Source of the DNA: Hofstenia miamia
Lineage: Eukaryota; Xenacoelomorpha; Acoela; Hofsteniidae
Assembly (NCBI GenBank): GCA_900660155.1
Contig: CABFPE010000142.1
Location: forward strand, 1,378,180-1,442,179
Length of the DNA stretch: 64,000 nucleotides
Direction: 5' to 3'
The notes below the pieces were generated by a model, which did no database searches, had not been told where the DNA came from, and saw nothing but the letters and a program-made list of their open reading frames with translations. This document shows positions 33,640 through 45,377 of this stretch, one piece after another. The number at the start of each line of letters is the position of its first letter. Position 1 is the stretch's first letter. The position numbers were made by a program, and so were the translations under genes.

Positions 33640-34470
33640 ACTGGTCTCATGTTCTTTCATTCTTCTTGATAGTTGCCTTCTAGAAAAACCAATATAATCT
33701 TCAACACAGGTGCATTTGACTTGATAAATTATATTTGACTTATTGGTTTCTTTAGTTGTAGATTTTTGAAATTTTGTTCTTAGATTATGATTACTATATA
33801 TAAATCTAATATTTTCTTTAATTATTGATATTTTTTAAGTTCTTTGATCATGTTTTCAGTGTGAAGTCCTCTATATTCGATCTTAAAACAATGTTCATAA
33901 TTTGTTTGATTGTTTTTTGATCGTTTGTTTTTAATTAAAATGTCTTCTAATGATTTCTTAATATGTCGATCTATGAAATTATTTGAATATTCATTCTTTA
34001 ATTTGATCTTAAGTTTTCCTATTTCTTGGTTAACTGTTCTATATGTGCTGCAATTGTCAAACATTGGATGAATATAACCTTTAATTAATGATATTTTGTA
34101 ATTTAAAGGCGTATTTGAGTTGTAGTTCAATAACAATCCTGTGTCTGTTGGTTTATAATAGATTCCAGTTTCAACTTTGTTATCTTTTCTAATTATTTGT
34201 ATACTCAAAAAATGAAATTTGTTTTTAGTTTCAATCTCTTTTGTAAATTGAATACTCTTGTCAATTAAATTCAATTTTGTAAGTATGTTTTCTGATGCTT
34301 CTTCCTCTTTTACTAATGCAAATATATCATCCATATAGCGTTGATAATAAATGAAGTGGATGTCTGATGTTGTAAATTTGTTTTCAATTGTAGTTAAATA
34401 TATATTTGCAAGAGTAGAACTTAATGGATTTCCCATGTATTTTTTATGTAGCGAATCTACAATTTTTTTT
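33640..34470 (-). pseudogene. Penelope-like element fragment: RT plus GIY-YIG
   Basis: A minus-strand frame of more than 200 codons (to 33822) carries 'MGNPLSSTLANIYL', the catalytic 'YQRYMDDIFAL', 'FHFLSIQI' and 'TGIYYKPTDTGLLLNYNS'. These are the signature blocks of Penelope-like reverse transcriptases. Downstream on the same strand, in another frame, comes 'IIYQVKCTCVEDYIGFSRRQ' with 'RMKEHE', a GIY-YIG endonuclease of the Penelope type. The element is cut off at its 5' side at about 34470, within the RT. Confidence 0.8.
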
Positions 34471-35416
34471 CAATTTCTTACTATACTATGTGCGCACATG
34501 CAGCACGTTGCGCTAAACTAAAAGCTGATTAACTTTTCATAGCTTGGGTTATCAAAACCTTTTGGTAAACCCAAAATAAAATGTCCCATCTATAATTTGA
34601 ATAACTGATTGCATTTTGAAGAAAATGAAACAAAGAAATTTGAAATGAACATACATGTAGATAATTTCAATTTTCTCCAATAAAAAAAAATTACACCAAA
34701 TATTCAACTAAATTGTAATATTGCGGTGTAGTTCTGGTTTAATTAATTTTTTAAGCTACATATTTAAAATATCTATTGTTCATTTTTAGCAAAATATCTA
34801 CAAAAAATTGAGAAAATAGATAGCCAAACATTATATATTTAGTTATCTATGGGTTAATATAATTTGAAGATCAACTATTTGATTTGAAGTTCAACTTCTT
34901 TAACCTGAATTTAAAATGGTGTAGTTTTTTCAACATGATTTTTCTATTGCTGTTCAAATTTGGAAATTTCCGAATTATCCATTTACAAATAATCAAAAAC
35001 AAATATAATTAAACTAATAATAATCTACAATGCTTATACTATGTGCTGGAGCTAAATTACTTTAATTTTTAATTGCTTTTTAAAATCATTACGTGCGGAT
35101 GCAGACAATTTAAAATAACAATTTGTTATAATTTTATATGTATAACTACACAATTGGAAAAAATAGCAAAATACCATCACATTTAAGGAGATAGGTTTTT
35201 CTAAATTAAAAAACCAAAGTTTTTGTTAATTTAAAGATGATACACGATCATTAGATTTACAAAAAATAGACATTAAATTGAGTACCATTTCCGTGGAGTA
35301 CGCAACTTGAAAACAAGTTATCAAAATGAATATCATCAAATCCTACAAAAATCGTAAAATTAAATATGGGCGACATTATTCAAGCAATGAGATAGACAAC
35401 AATTGTACCGTAAGTC

Positions 35417-35447
<31 letters not shown>
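34471..35447. other. AT-rich stretch ending in an (AT)n run at a contig join
   Basis: No coding signal. An (AT)n microsatellite at about 35418-35447 runs into the N at 35448, which truncates the exon that follows. Confidence 0.5.
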
Positions 35448-35448
35448 N

Positions 35449-35800
35449 CAGCATCCACGATTGTTAACCAGATTTTTTTCGGAATTTCACTAGCAGGACT
35501 CGCGATTGAAAAAGTACATGATGATGGTTGTGAATTTACATCATGTAAGCATTTTAAAATATCATCGCCTTCTTCTTGTGCCTTTTTGTTGGGTAAGACA
35601 ATGACATTATTATTAAGTGCAGGACGTTTTTGCTTGTAGGGAGCTCTGCGTTTTTCTTTTACAGGCGCAGGCGGTGTGATCATCATCTCTTGTGTTAACG
35701 GATTATAGTTGGAGGCTGGTGGTGGAGTTGTACATAGCTCGTCAAACAGATTGCCAAGCGAACCAGATACTAATGTTTCAACAGACATAAGAATTTGCAT
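35449..35800 (-). CDS. 5' exon of an unrecognised gene, cut by a contig end
   Basis: From ATG at 35800 the frame is open for 117 codons to the N at 35448. The product starts MQILMSVETLVSGSLGNLFD and continues with a proline-rich, basic segment ('PPAPVKEKRRAPYKQKRPA') that could act in nuclear localisation. It then runs through 'DDILKCLHDVNSQPSS' to 'SEIPKKIWLTIVDA'. Codon texture is good and no stop occurs, so this looks like a real first exon, with the rest of the gene beyond the contig break. A second Met at residue 5 could be the start. No family is recognised. It lies about 320 bases downstream of the acidic-tailed exon on the same strand. Confidence 0.45.
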
Positions 35801-36119
35801 AGAATAAAAATAATGATTTTATCTGATAATTTGGGTAAATATATAGACTGACTTGTTTAATCAGTTAACACACTATGTCCTCAGTACAACACCTCCAGCA
35901 ATTTCAGCGGTGTCTAAGGTTAAAATTTATGCAGCATGGGTTAGTGAGTGCATGGTAAACTGCTCATATATCAGATTTGTACTACACCTGTTATTCCATT
36001 GAATAGTAATAAGGCTGATTATTATAAATATTTTGTTTATTTTTCTAACAAAAAATGCCACATATAATGTAATATAGTGTATATAACACAGATTAACAAG
36101 ATTCAGTGTCACTTTAAAC

Positions 36120-36241
36120 CTAAAATTCTTCCTCCCCATCATCCTCTTCCTCCACAAAAGCATCACATGTCTTTAAGTTGTCAAAAAATGTCTGGTACTC
36201 TACTTTGCAAAAATACCAAATTTCCCTTTGATTTTTACATA
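36120..36241 (-). CDS. Candidate terminal exon with acidic C-terminus
   Basis: After an acceptor 'ttgaattag' the exon reads 40 codons to a TAG at 36120. It begins 'CKNQREIWYFCKVEYQTFFD' and ends in the acidic run 'EEEDDGEEEF'. Its phase (two bases completing a codon) fits a splice from within the last ALDH-like exon at 'TATG|GTCACA', about 410 bases upstream. It may therefore be an alternative end of that gene, although that donor is weak. Otherwise it is the last exon of an unknown gene. Confidence 0.35.
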
Positions 36242-36294
36242 CTAATTCAATATTTTACGACGCAATATAGCGAATTTTGAAAATAAAAATTTCG

Positions 36295-36510
36295 TCCAAT
36301 GGGACATTGCCTATTTTTCCATTGAACAGTTTGGACATCACTTATTTTTCCACAGTATATAAATATTTCAAAGGCTAAATTTCACTAGATATCACTGGTT
36401 TTTCCATTTTATTTAGCTTTTACATAAATCTACAGTTCAAATACTATATGTAGGCAAGCATAACTCCAAAATACCAAAAATGTGACATCACTGGTTTTTC
36501 CCCTGTGGTC
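36295..36510 (+). repeat. Degenerate repeats of a 'catcactggtttttcc' motif
   Basis: Four related 16-20-mers occur over about 210 bases, with the shared form 'gacatcact..tttttcc' at about 36303, 36338, 36390 and 36483. Spacing is irregular. The function is unknown. It may be part of an old repeat or a binding-site cluster downstream of the ALDH-like gene. Confidence 0.45.
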
Positions 36511-36647
36511 TTCATATATATATATACACATGCTGTAAAAAATATTTAATAAATAATTATAGGAACAATATTTTCACAATAATAGGGTTGAAACTGTGTA
36601 TTTAAATCAAAATTATAAATAAATATTAAAATAAGATAACTTTTAAT

Positions 36648-39600
36648 CTAATTTGCAAATATGTGACCATAGGGAATGTTGACATTTTGAATGTTAGCTG
36701 CGGCAATGATGTTGCGTTTAACACTTTGAATAAACGTTACATCTGTAACTTTAGGATCATATTGCAGCATTGCTGAACACGAAATGAAGAACTTGCTATG
36801 CAATGGACGATAAGTTAAATCAACAGTTGGAACTGATTTAATTGGATTGACTTGAAGGTCAGCCTAAATTATAGACAAGTTCATATACGGTAACATTAAT
36901 TTTTTAGATCAAACACATTTATAAATATTTTCACTCAGCCAAAAACTCTCGCTTAAGCAGCGCAAATATAGATATGATGTCTTGACGTAACCAAGATGGG
37001 ATATATTGTGTGCTATGAAACATAATTATATCGAACTAAAATTTTTTACAAAAACTGAACACTAAATATTTTGACAAGAAATTTTCCACACAAAAAATAA
37101 CTTTTTCCATGACAGGTAACATTAACAAATTTATGAATAGACCAAAATTCAGTATTAACAGCTATCTGCGCATAAATCGAATTTAGACCAATTCCAAATA
37201 AATTAGAGTAGCAAAAATAAAATCAATTAGAAATCGCAAATTGTATGATGCTAAAATAGAAACTTTGAAGTAGTCATATCATAAGTAGAGTAACCATAAC
37301 AAAGCTAAATACAGTCACATAAAAGTAATATTTCAATTAACTTGGAGGTCTTAGAGATCATAGATGTGTCTGTTTGTCTATCATCGCCAGCCAGGTGTTA
37401 GTTTGTTTGAAATACCACAAATTGACAAATGTGGTATACCCACATACTTACAGCAAAGATTTGAGACTATTATAGAATGTTCCAGGCGTGAAATTTCGCC
37501 TCTACTTTACACAAACTTACAAAAGTTTGCCCATCAGTTGCTGTTGAGAAAATTTTCAGCATGCTTAAGAAGCCAATGACAGATCTTTCTCTCGAGAATA
37601 TGTTGAAATGCACTTGTCATTTTACAATAACAGTTTGTCGCAAAATATGAAAAAGTCATTAAAAAGTCATATTTTTAAAAACGTAGGTAATATTTTGAAT
37701 TTTTTAGGTCACATTTCGGTCACCCTAGTCATAAATTATTGATGCAAGCGAAACAAATCTGTGAAATCAATTTCATGCTACACCAGGAAGTTTAATATAA
37801 TGCTAGAGAGCATAACTATTACGTGATAATATTACATAATACATAAATTCTCGAAGTACTGCATAATCAATAATTCACTTTTCATATTATTGGTTACTAA
37901 AATAAGAGTAGAAAATACGCAAATAAAAAGCAATATATACAGATTTAAACAATTCCTCTAATAAGTAGAAGTCATAAAATCAAAGGCATTGGGTTGAATT
38001 ACTGAACATAAAGGGTGTCTAGTAATTCCTTAAAGCATTTAAAATGTATGTATACACAACATAAAATGTGTTTCAACAAATAAAATGTATTTAAAATATG
38101 ATAGGTTGATTGCTATTTATATAAAACTAAATACTACATCAGTTTCTTTTTTGATTTCTAGAAGGCATGTCACTATCAATGGGTGATAGTGTTTTCACTG
38201 TCAAAATAAAAATCAATTGTTCAAGTGCAACGCCATTGGTAGAACGAAATTAATCGAGATCCACCTACTCATGTAACTATTTAAAATACATATCAATGAC
38301 ACAGGTTCAGTCCACGAGCTTGTTACTGGGAAAAAGCGAGAATCAATGGAAATGTCTGATGCTGTAGTCAAATACCCAAGGCATCATCCATGAACTTCAA
38401 TGTGAAAGGCATCAAGAAAATTCTTAAATTCCCATAATGAAGAGTAAACGAATATTTTCAAGAACTATACTGCAACAGGATGGCTCGCCTTTTCATTGAT
38501 GTCTCAATATTCGTCAATGCTTAATTTCCTAATTGTTGGTCAAGGCGACATGGTGCAATATTATGGAGCTCAATAAGTCAGATTTGACTTCTTTGGACTA
38601 ATTTTTCTTGAGGAATCTCAGATAAAAAGTTAACAACACCCTTGTTTGAGCAGACAATTTTAACATTAAACAGCCTAGCGTTCGTTTTAAAGGATAAACC
38701 GTTTTTCCATATTTACAAAAAATTTTCTCCAAGCTTATTTCCAAATTTGAAAATCCTGGGGCATGGGTAGGTCTATTGGGAACATACAATGTTGAAAATT
38801 TCAATTAAAGCTTATTGCTGTGGTAGAGATTGTTGAATAGATTAACAAGTTTTCTTAGAAATTTTCGAATTTTTGAAAAAAAATTCTCTCCATATGTGTT
38901 AATGCATTTAGAAAAGTTTGAGCCCCTGGAGGCAAACAAGAACTTTGACTGTTTCTTAATATGTGCAAAGATATTTTTTGTTTCAAAAAAATCATATGCA
39001 GCAAAGACTGCAAAATAATGAATTTTGTAGCAAACAAAATTTCAATACTAGTTTTCTAGGTTGATACACTCATTTCATAGGCATGTAAACATTATGGATA
39101 CAAATGATGGAACCAGATCCACATGCTACTATTTTTTCCCAAATGTAATCTTCAAATATATAAACTTTCCAAAAGTTCAGGAATTAAGAATGATTCACGC
39201 CAATGCAATTGCAAAGAAACACGCAAATGTCAAATTTGAAATATATCTACATATATATGTATAAAGAAAAGAAGAAGAAATACTGTTAGCAGTGAATGTT
39301 TCATTGAAGCTTCAATGCTGCAGTCAACGATGAGAGACTCCCAGCGAGCAAGAATTGCAGTCACCAACCACAGCAGTAGCATACTTTTATTCGTCATTTG
39401 AACAAACACTGTAGAAATTTTGCTAAGTTGTAACTTTCTAATGTGCATCATGTTATCAACATTCTAAAATAAGTGTTAAAATTCAAAGGACACCATATTC
39501 TCAAAATTGAAATGCTATTTTATAGGAACATTGGAATATATTAAACTATTTCACTTGTAAGTAATCTTCATCAAAATAAATTATAACTAGGCCTGGGTTT

Positions 39601-42600
39601 TCAGTTTTCAATAAACGTTTCGATCAATCGGTCATTTGAATATAATTTAAAGTCAAACTTTAAACAATGCATAAAGTCATGTTGACGAATATTGATTTAC
39701 ACATTCAATTTGATTATCAATATATTTTTGTATGCTTAAGTACAAAAACTTAAGCGTGCAAATTTTGACATCCTAATAAATATAGCACTAACAACTATTG
39801 CAAAATCTTTGAAAGACAATTCGGATTTTTCCCAAAATTTGTAATTCTCAAGTGATCCGATTTATGTGCTGTTGACTGTATTGGGGTGTAAATGACAACT
39901 TCGACTAAAATGAAGGATGTTTTGATGCGTCCATTGGGGTATTTATCTGTTAAACTACACCCACTTTAAGGCAATGAAAAATATTTTTTGTCAACAATGC
40001 TGATATAAAATACTGTGCACAGTGCACAAGTATCCAAATACCAAATTTACAAATTTTTCTGCAGTTATTAACAGTATAGCTTTGATTTTTTGTAATGGAT
40101 TGATATTAGTGACTTCAAATTTTTCCTTATTTTTCATTTGAAATTTGGTTTTCATCTTATGACCTTGTAAAGGGCTCTCAAAAACTATTTTAATTAATAT
40201 GCTTGGTATGTAAAGAATAACACAAAAATAAATCAGCGTGAAAAGCGTAAAATTTAGCATTTTTGGAAAAAATTATTCAGAAATATTGCTTGTCAAATCT
40301 TGTACAAATCCAATTACACACGCAAATTTATATTAAAATTTCATCCTCTTGTCTATTTAAACATGAATTAAAAATTCAAATATGTTCGTTAAATCTGTAC
40401 ATAAGTTATTTTATTGGTGGAATTAGATTAAAAATTTTATCAAAATATATTGGATTATAAAACTGTTAAGCTTATAATGATTTACTTCTAATGTTGATGG
40501 AATAGGATCATTTGCCAGTAGTAAAGCCTCTTTTAAATGCAAACAATTCGATTTCTCCATTGTCTGTAAAAGCGAAGCAAGCATCTTTTGAGGGCTTTTG
40601 GTGCTAAACACGCATTGAAATATATGTGAGAAAATCAATGAGTTAAAAGATAATGAGTGCAAAAGTGAGAAACTACATATTTATTTAGTTACATACGGAA
40701 AGTATAAAACAAACTAAAGGACAATAACTACATTTAAAAGGAATCAATTTGATTTTGTCTAGCTCTTTGAATTGAAAATATAATTGACTATTCATTATAC
40801 GATTTAATGTACCACAAAGAAAATTTAATGAAAAATTTATATATTAAAAAAATTATTGAAATATCTATATAAAAAAATTATCTACACCCACATTTGCGCT
40901 TTGTACACATTTTTAACTCTAATTATACAAACAATTTTTCAAAATCTGTGATATATTTCCCAAAAAACGAATTAATGAAGATATTTGAAAACTGAAAACA
41001 CCAAAAATTTAGGACAGTCTCCTCTTTCCCTTTCAAATTTGGTCTAGAAGTGTATTATTTAATATTCTCTATGTACCAAAGCACCACAAGATACACAATT
41101 GTTTCTTCCATTTTTGGTCTTAATTTCCATTGAAAAAAATTCAGATTTGAATGTGCAAGAATAATTTTTGGCACTAATCTTCATTATTACCTGAGCGGGC
41201 ACAAACCCATAGATGTGAAAATATAAAAGGCTTTCATATTTCTAAACAGGTTTGAATAACATTGTTAAAAATGTGGACAAAACGGTTTGTCAGTGTAGAG
41301 TAACGCTAGTAGAAATAGGGTTACGAAACGTTTAAATTTAAAAAATGTATGCACGTAAACATCAATACATACGCTGCTCTCGTTGAAAAGTGAAAATGGG
41401 TATACTATGCGAAATGCTGCGGTTTATGCTAATCTGTGTTGGTAAAATTTGTTTTATCTGATTGAGAAAAAGATTTAAGTACAAATGTTAACAATTGCAT
41501 AACATATTTAAATATTGAAGGCTATTTTTTTTGAAAAAATGTTAATTAAAAGATAATAGGGTATTCAAGCACAAGTAATTTAGTAAATGTATTAAAATGA
41601 CCTACTGACATCCGTTCTAGCTAAATTGATATTTAGGTTTAAAGAAAATGAAAAGATATTTTGGACGTTGGGTCCATTTAAAATTTGTGCACAACTAAAA
41701 AGCCTCTATTTAAAAAAATGCTAACTGTTCAAACGGAACGGAAAAAATTCTACTTACATTTTAATTTCTGTGAACTCTGGCATTTTCTCTGAACTGAATT
41801 GTACGCAATCACCCATAGTGTTTATGACTGGCATCTAAAAACGTTCTTAACCACATTTTAATAGTATAAAATAATGAATCATAAATATTTAAAGCTTCAA
41901 TGCAATTCTTATATAAGATTCAAAGGGTAAATATACATACAAGTAAATTGTTGATTTTGTTTTCAACTGTTACACCACCAAGCGGAAATCCACGAGAGCA
42001 ATCATACTGTGTGTTCAAACCATTGATGTAGATGTTGCTCGATTTACAATAGCTTACAGCATCAAGAGCCAAACTGATATTTTCCGTCCATATACTAGCT
42101 TGTGACCCGATATATTCACTAGCAATTGATAAGGCTTCCTAAAATACAGACATGTTATATTCGAGTTTCTGCAATCCAATACAAACATTAAATAAAAAGC
42201 TATTTAAAAAACCAATGTCCCTGAAAAGTCTTAATGAATAATGTAGGATTTGCAAGGATTAAAAAGTCTCTTTCAATATGTGCAATTTCAATATTTAAAA
42301 GAGTAAAGTTCATAAACGTCTAGTTGGAAACCTGTACAAGAATTACGTCAAATTTTCTTGTTATCTGCATCGATCAAACTCTTGTAAGGGTTATTATGAG
42401 AAGAAACATACTTTATCAATTGTTAGTATTCATTAGTTTGCTTACCACCCTATGTCATCATCAACGAATGCCTAAACAGCAAACATTATCAGTGATGATA
42501 TTACTAGAGGTGCTACTTATTTCCGTGATAGCAAAAGCCCAGAAACATTGAAACCGTTCCCGACCGTCAAATTTTTATTGTGTATGGTATTCAACACATT

Positions 42601-43525
42601 TTTCACAATTTATCTGGACTTCAAACACCTTGAATAAAACTCATTATTCAATGTAAAAACCATGCTTAACTCAGTTTGAAAATCAAAACAAGTTAAGCTT
42701 ACAGCTGCTAAAAATCGGTACTTGAAAATGGAAACAGTGGCCGGCCGCAGCCGTAAGGGTGAGCACGTAGCAGGCCGTTAGCCGTGGTTTAAGGCTGCCG
42801 AGGCCAAAGCCGTAAAACACTAATTGACACCTTACATTGCGGAAATGAAGATTTGGGAAATACAAAGAAACCATCATTTGTCAGGGCGGCGAATGTGATA
42901 GATAAAAAATATAGACAGAGAGCTGCAAAACAAACACAGAGAGCTGCAAAACAAACTGCAGACGCTGGCCTTTTGCAATGATGTGTAATTATATTGATAT
43001 TAACCCAATAAATACGATGTATGTGTGGACAAATACTTTAAAAAATAGAACACTATAGACATACTTTTCTAAAAAAAACGTTGTTAACGGGAATAATTTG
43101 TTTATATAAAATAACAACGAAGCCATTAATCGGTTTTTGTGTACACTGCATTGGTATTTTTTGGTAACACTCAGCCTGAGTTTTAAGCATAGCAATGTCA
43201 AACATTAGACAATTATTATAAAATATTAAATGAAAAGTGCGTGAATTGATAGCTTATTCGCATGTTTTTCTCCATCAAACTATATTACACTGTCTACAAC
43301 TCTATAAAACCAACTATAATGGAAAATAAACCATTTGTTTTACAGAATCAAGAGCAAAACTTACTTTTACAGTACGAACAGGCTCAATTAGTAAATGAGG
43401 TAAGCAAGCAAAGCTTCCGAACAAAGGAGAAGGAGGTGGAGCATCATACCAGACACCAACACCGTTAAAGCATTTGGGATTCAAGGAGAAAAACTTAAAA
43501 TAATGTTGGTTGTTAGAACTACTTT

Positions 43526-43557
<32 letters not shown>

Positions 43558-45325
43558 ATTTCAAAAACTATTAAATATTTGTCACTACTTCAACATAAAA
43601 AGCACTTCGTAGCCAGCAGGGTTCGGCGGTATAAGCATTTTGGGAATCGGTTACGTAAAACACAAAATACTGCGGTATAGGTATGACTATGAAAAATCCA
43701 TATTATATTTGGCACAGGCCCCGGATTTATATGAGAAGATCATAACGCATGTTTTTACGCATATTTTACCAGAATTAGTTTTTACGCAATTTTTCATGAA
43801 CTTAACGCATATTCAGACATAATTGACATTGAGTTACACTGCATCGGCGATTTAATTTCAGAAATATGCATGGGAAGTGTGATTAGCATTGCTTTGTTCT
43901 TTGACGCTTGTCTGACGCTGTCTTTGTTTGTTTGCCAGTTTGTCCAATTATTGCGTCCATATCTGCTTACGTCCAACATGCCGAAACACAAGCTACACGT
44001 TTCTGAATATGTAAAAACATTGCCTGGTGGTATACAAAACTGGAGTTATGAACAATCTAGCGAAAAAATTGTTTGCAAAGTATGTGTGAATGGCTTCGAT
44101 TATAAAGCTTCGAACGTTCACTTTCGGATTACCCAGTATATGGCTACTGACAAGTACAAACTACTGATATCATTAAATGCGAGACGACAGGAGGCGCTGA
44201 ATTTTTCTACTAAGAGTTCAAACAAATTCTTTTAGCATATTATTGATGCATTTACTTCTGCGGCTATACCGTTCCTCAAGCTGCAAAACAGAAAAATAGA
44301 AACATGGTCTGGTCAATCAGTTCCAGACGAGTCAACTATTCGGAAAAACTATTTGCCGAAATTATTCAAGAAAGTTATATCCTCGATTAGGGAGACTGTT
44401 ACTGGGAATAATTACTACATTATGGTAGACTAAGCGACAGATCCTGCAGGTAGATTTTTGGTCAGTGTTTTAATTGGAGTTTTAAACGATGAATTGAAGC
44501 CACCCATGCTTATCAATCTTGTTGAAACGGAAAAAGCAGATGCCGTAGCCATTAATCAAATCGTTAATTCGAGTCTTTCCACGACGAGATTGACTATTCA
44601 AAATTCCGATTATTCGTATCAGACGGTGCTAGTCACATGATCAAAGCAGCAAGGCTGTTGAAAGGCTTGTTTCCGAAACTTCTTCACATTACCTGTCTAG
44701 CACACGGTTTAAACCGACTTGCCAAAAATGTGCGATCCGATAATTCTGCGACTGATTTTTTCATATCGAAGGTGGCAAAGTTATTCTGTAATTGCAGTCG
44801 CAGACAGAGATTATTCCAAGAATTGACTGGTTTGCACTTACCGCCTCTGCCTGTTATCACCAGATGGTATTCATGGCTAATTGCAGTTTTTTATTACGCC
44901 AAGCATTTTTTCGAGTTTCAGCAATTTTGGACGCACTTGGCAACTGAAGAACCGAATAATACAGAAATCACGAAAATCACTGACCTAATGGATAACGACC
45001 TCATGCAGGATATGGGGTTCTTAGTTGCTTCTTTTGATTTCTTACCAAAGGCAATTAGAAAATTACAGGGAAGAATGTCGTTGTGCGATCAATTGGATAT
45101 TTTAAAGAAAGTTATCGACAACGTACAATGCGACAATTATAAAGAGAAACTTGAATCGAAATCCGGATCTAAAGATTTTGCAAAAATTTTGAAAGGAGAA
45201 AAAGTCAGTTTTGATGTGCCTCCACTAGATGCTCCAATTTACCGATATGCACTTCTGGTTTCTACCAACATAGAGTTTTCTCAGAAATGGGACAAATACA
45301 AACTCCACAAAGAATGTCTCTAACC

Positions 45326-45377
<52 letters not shown>

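Noticed and set aside
28940-34470. Reverse transcriptases as parts of LTR retroelements
   Set aside because: No LTRs, protease, integrase or capsid-like domain is seen. The motifs fit a non-LTR-like element and a Penelope-like element.
38830-39037. Short frames on both strands
   Set aside because: They fall in the dispersed repeat whose second copy does not keep the frames.
35418-45373. (AT)n tracts at 35418, 43524, 45331 and 45549 as functional elements
   Set aside because: Simple microsatellites with no motif beyond the dinucleotide. They are noted only where they touch gene or element borders.
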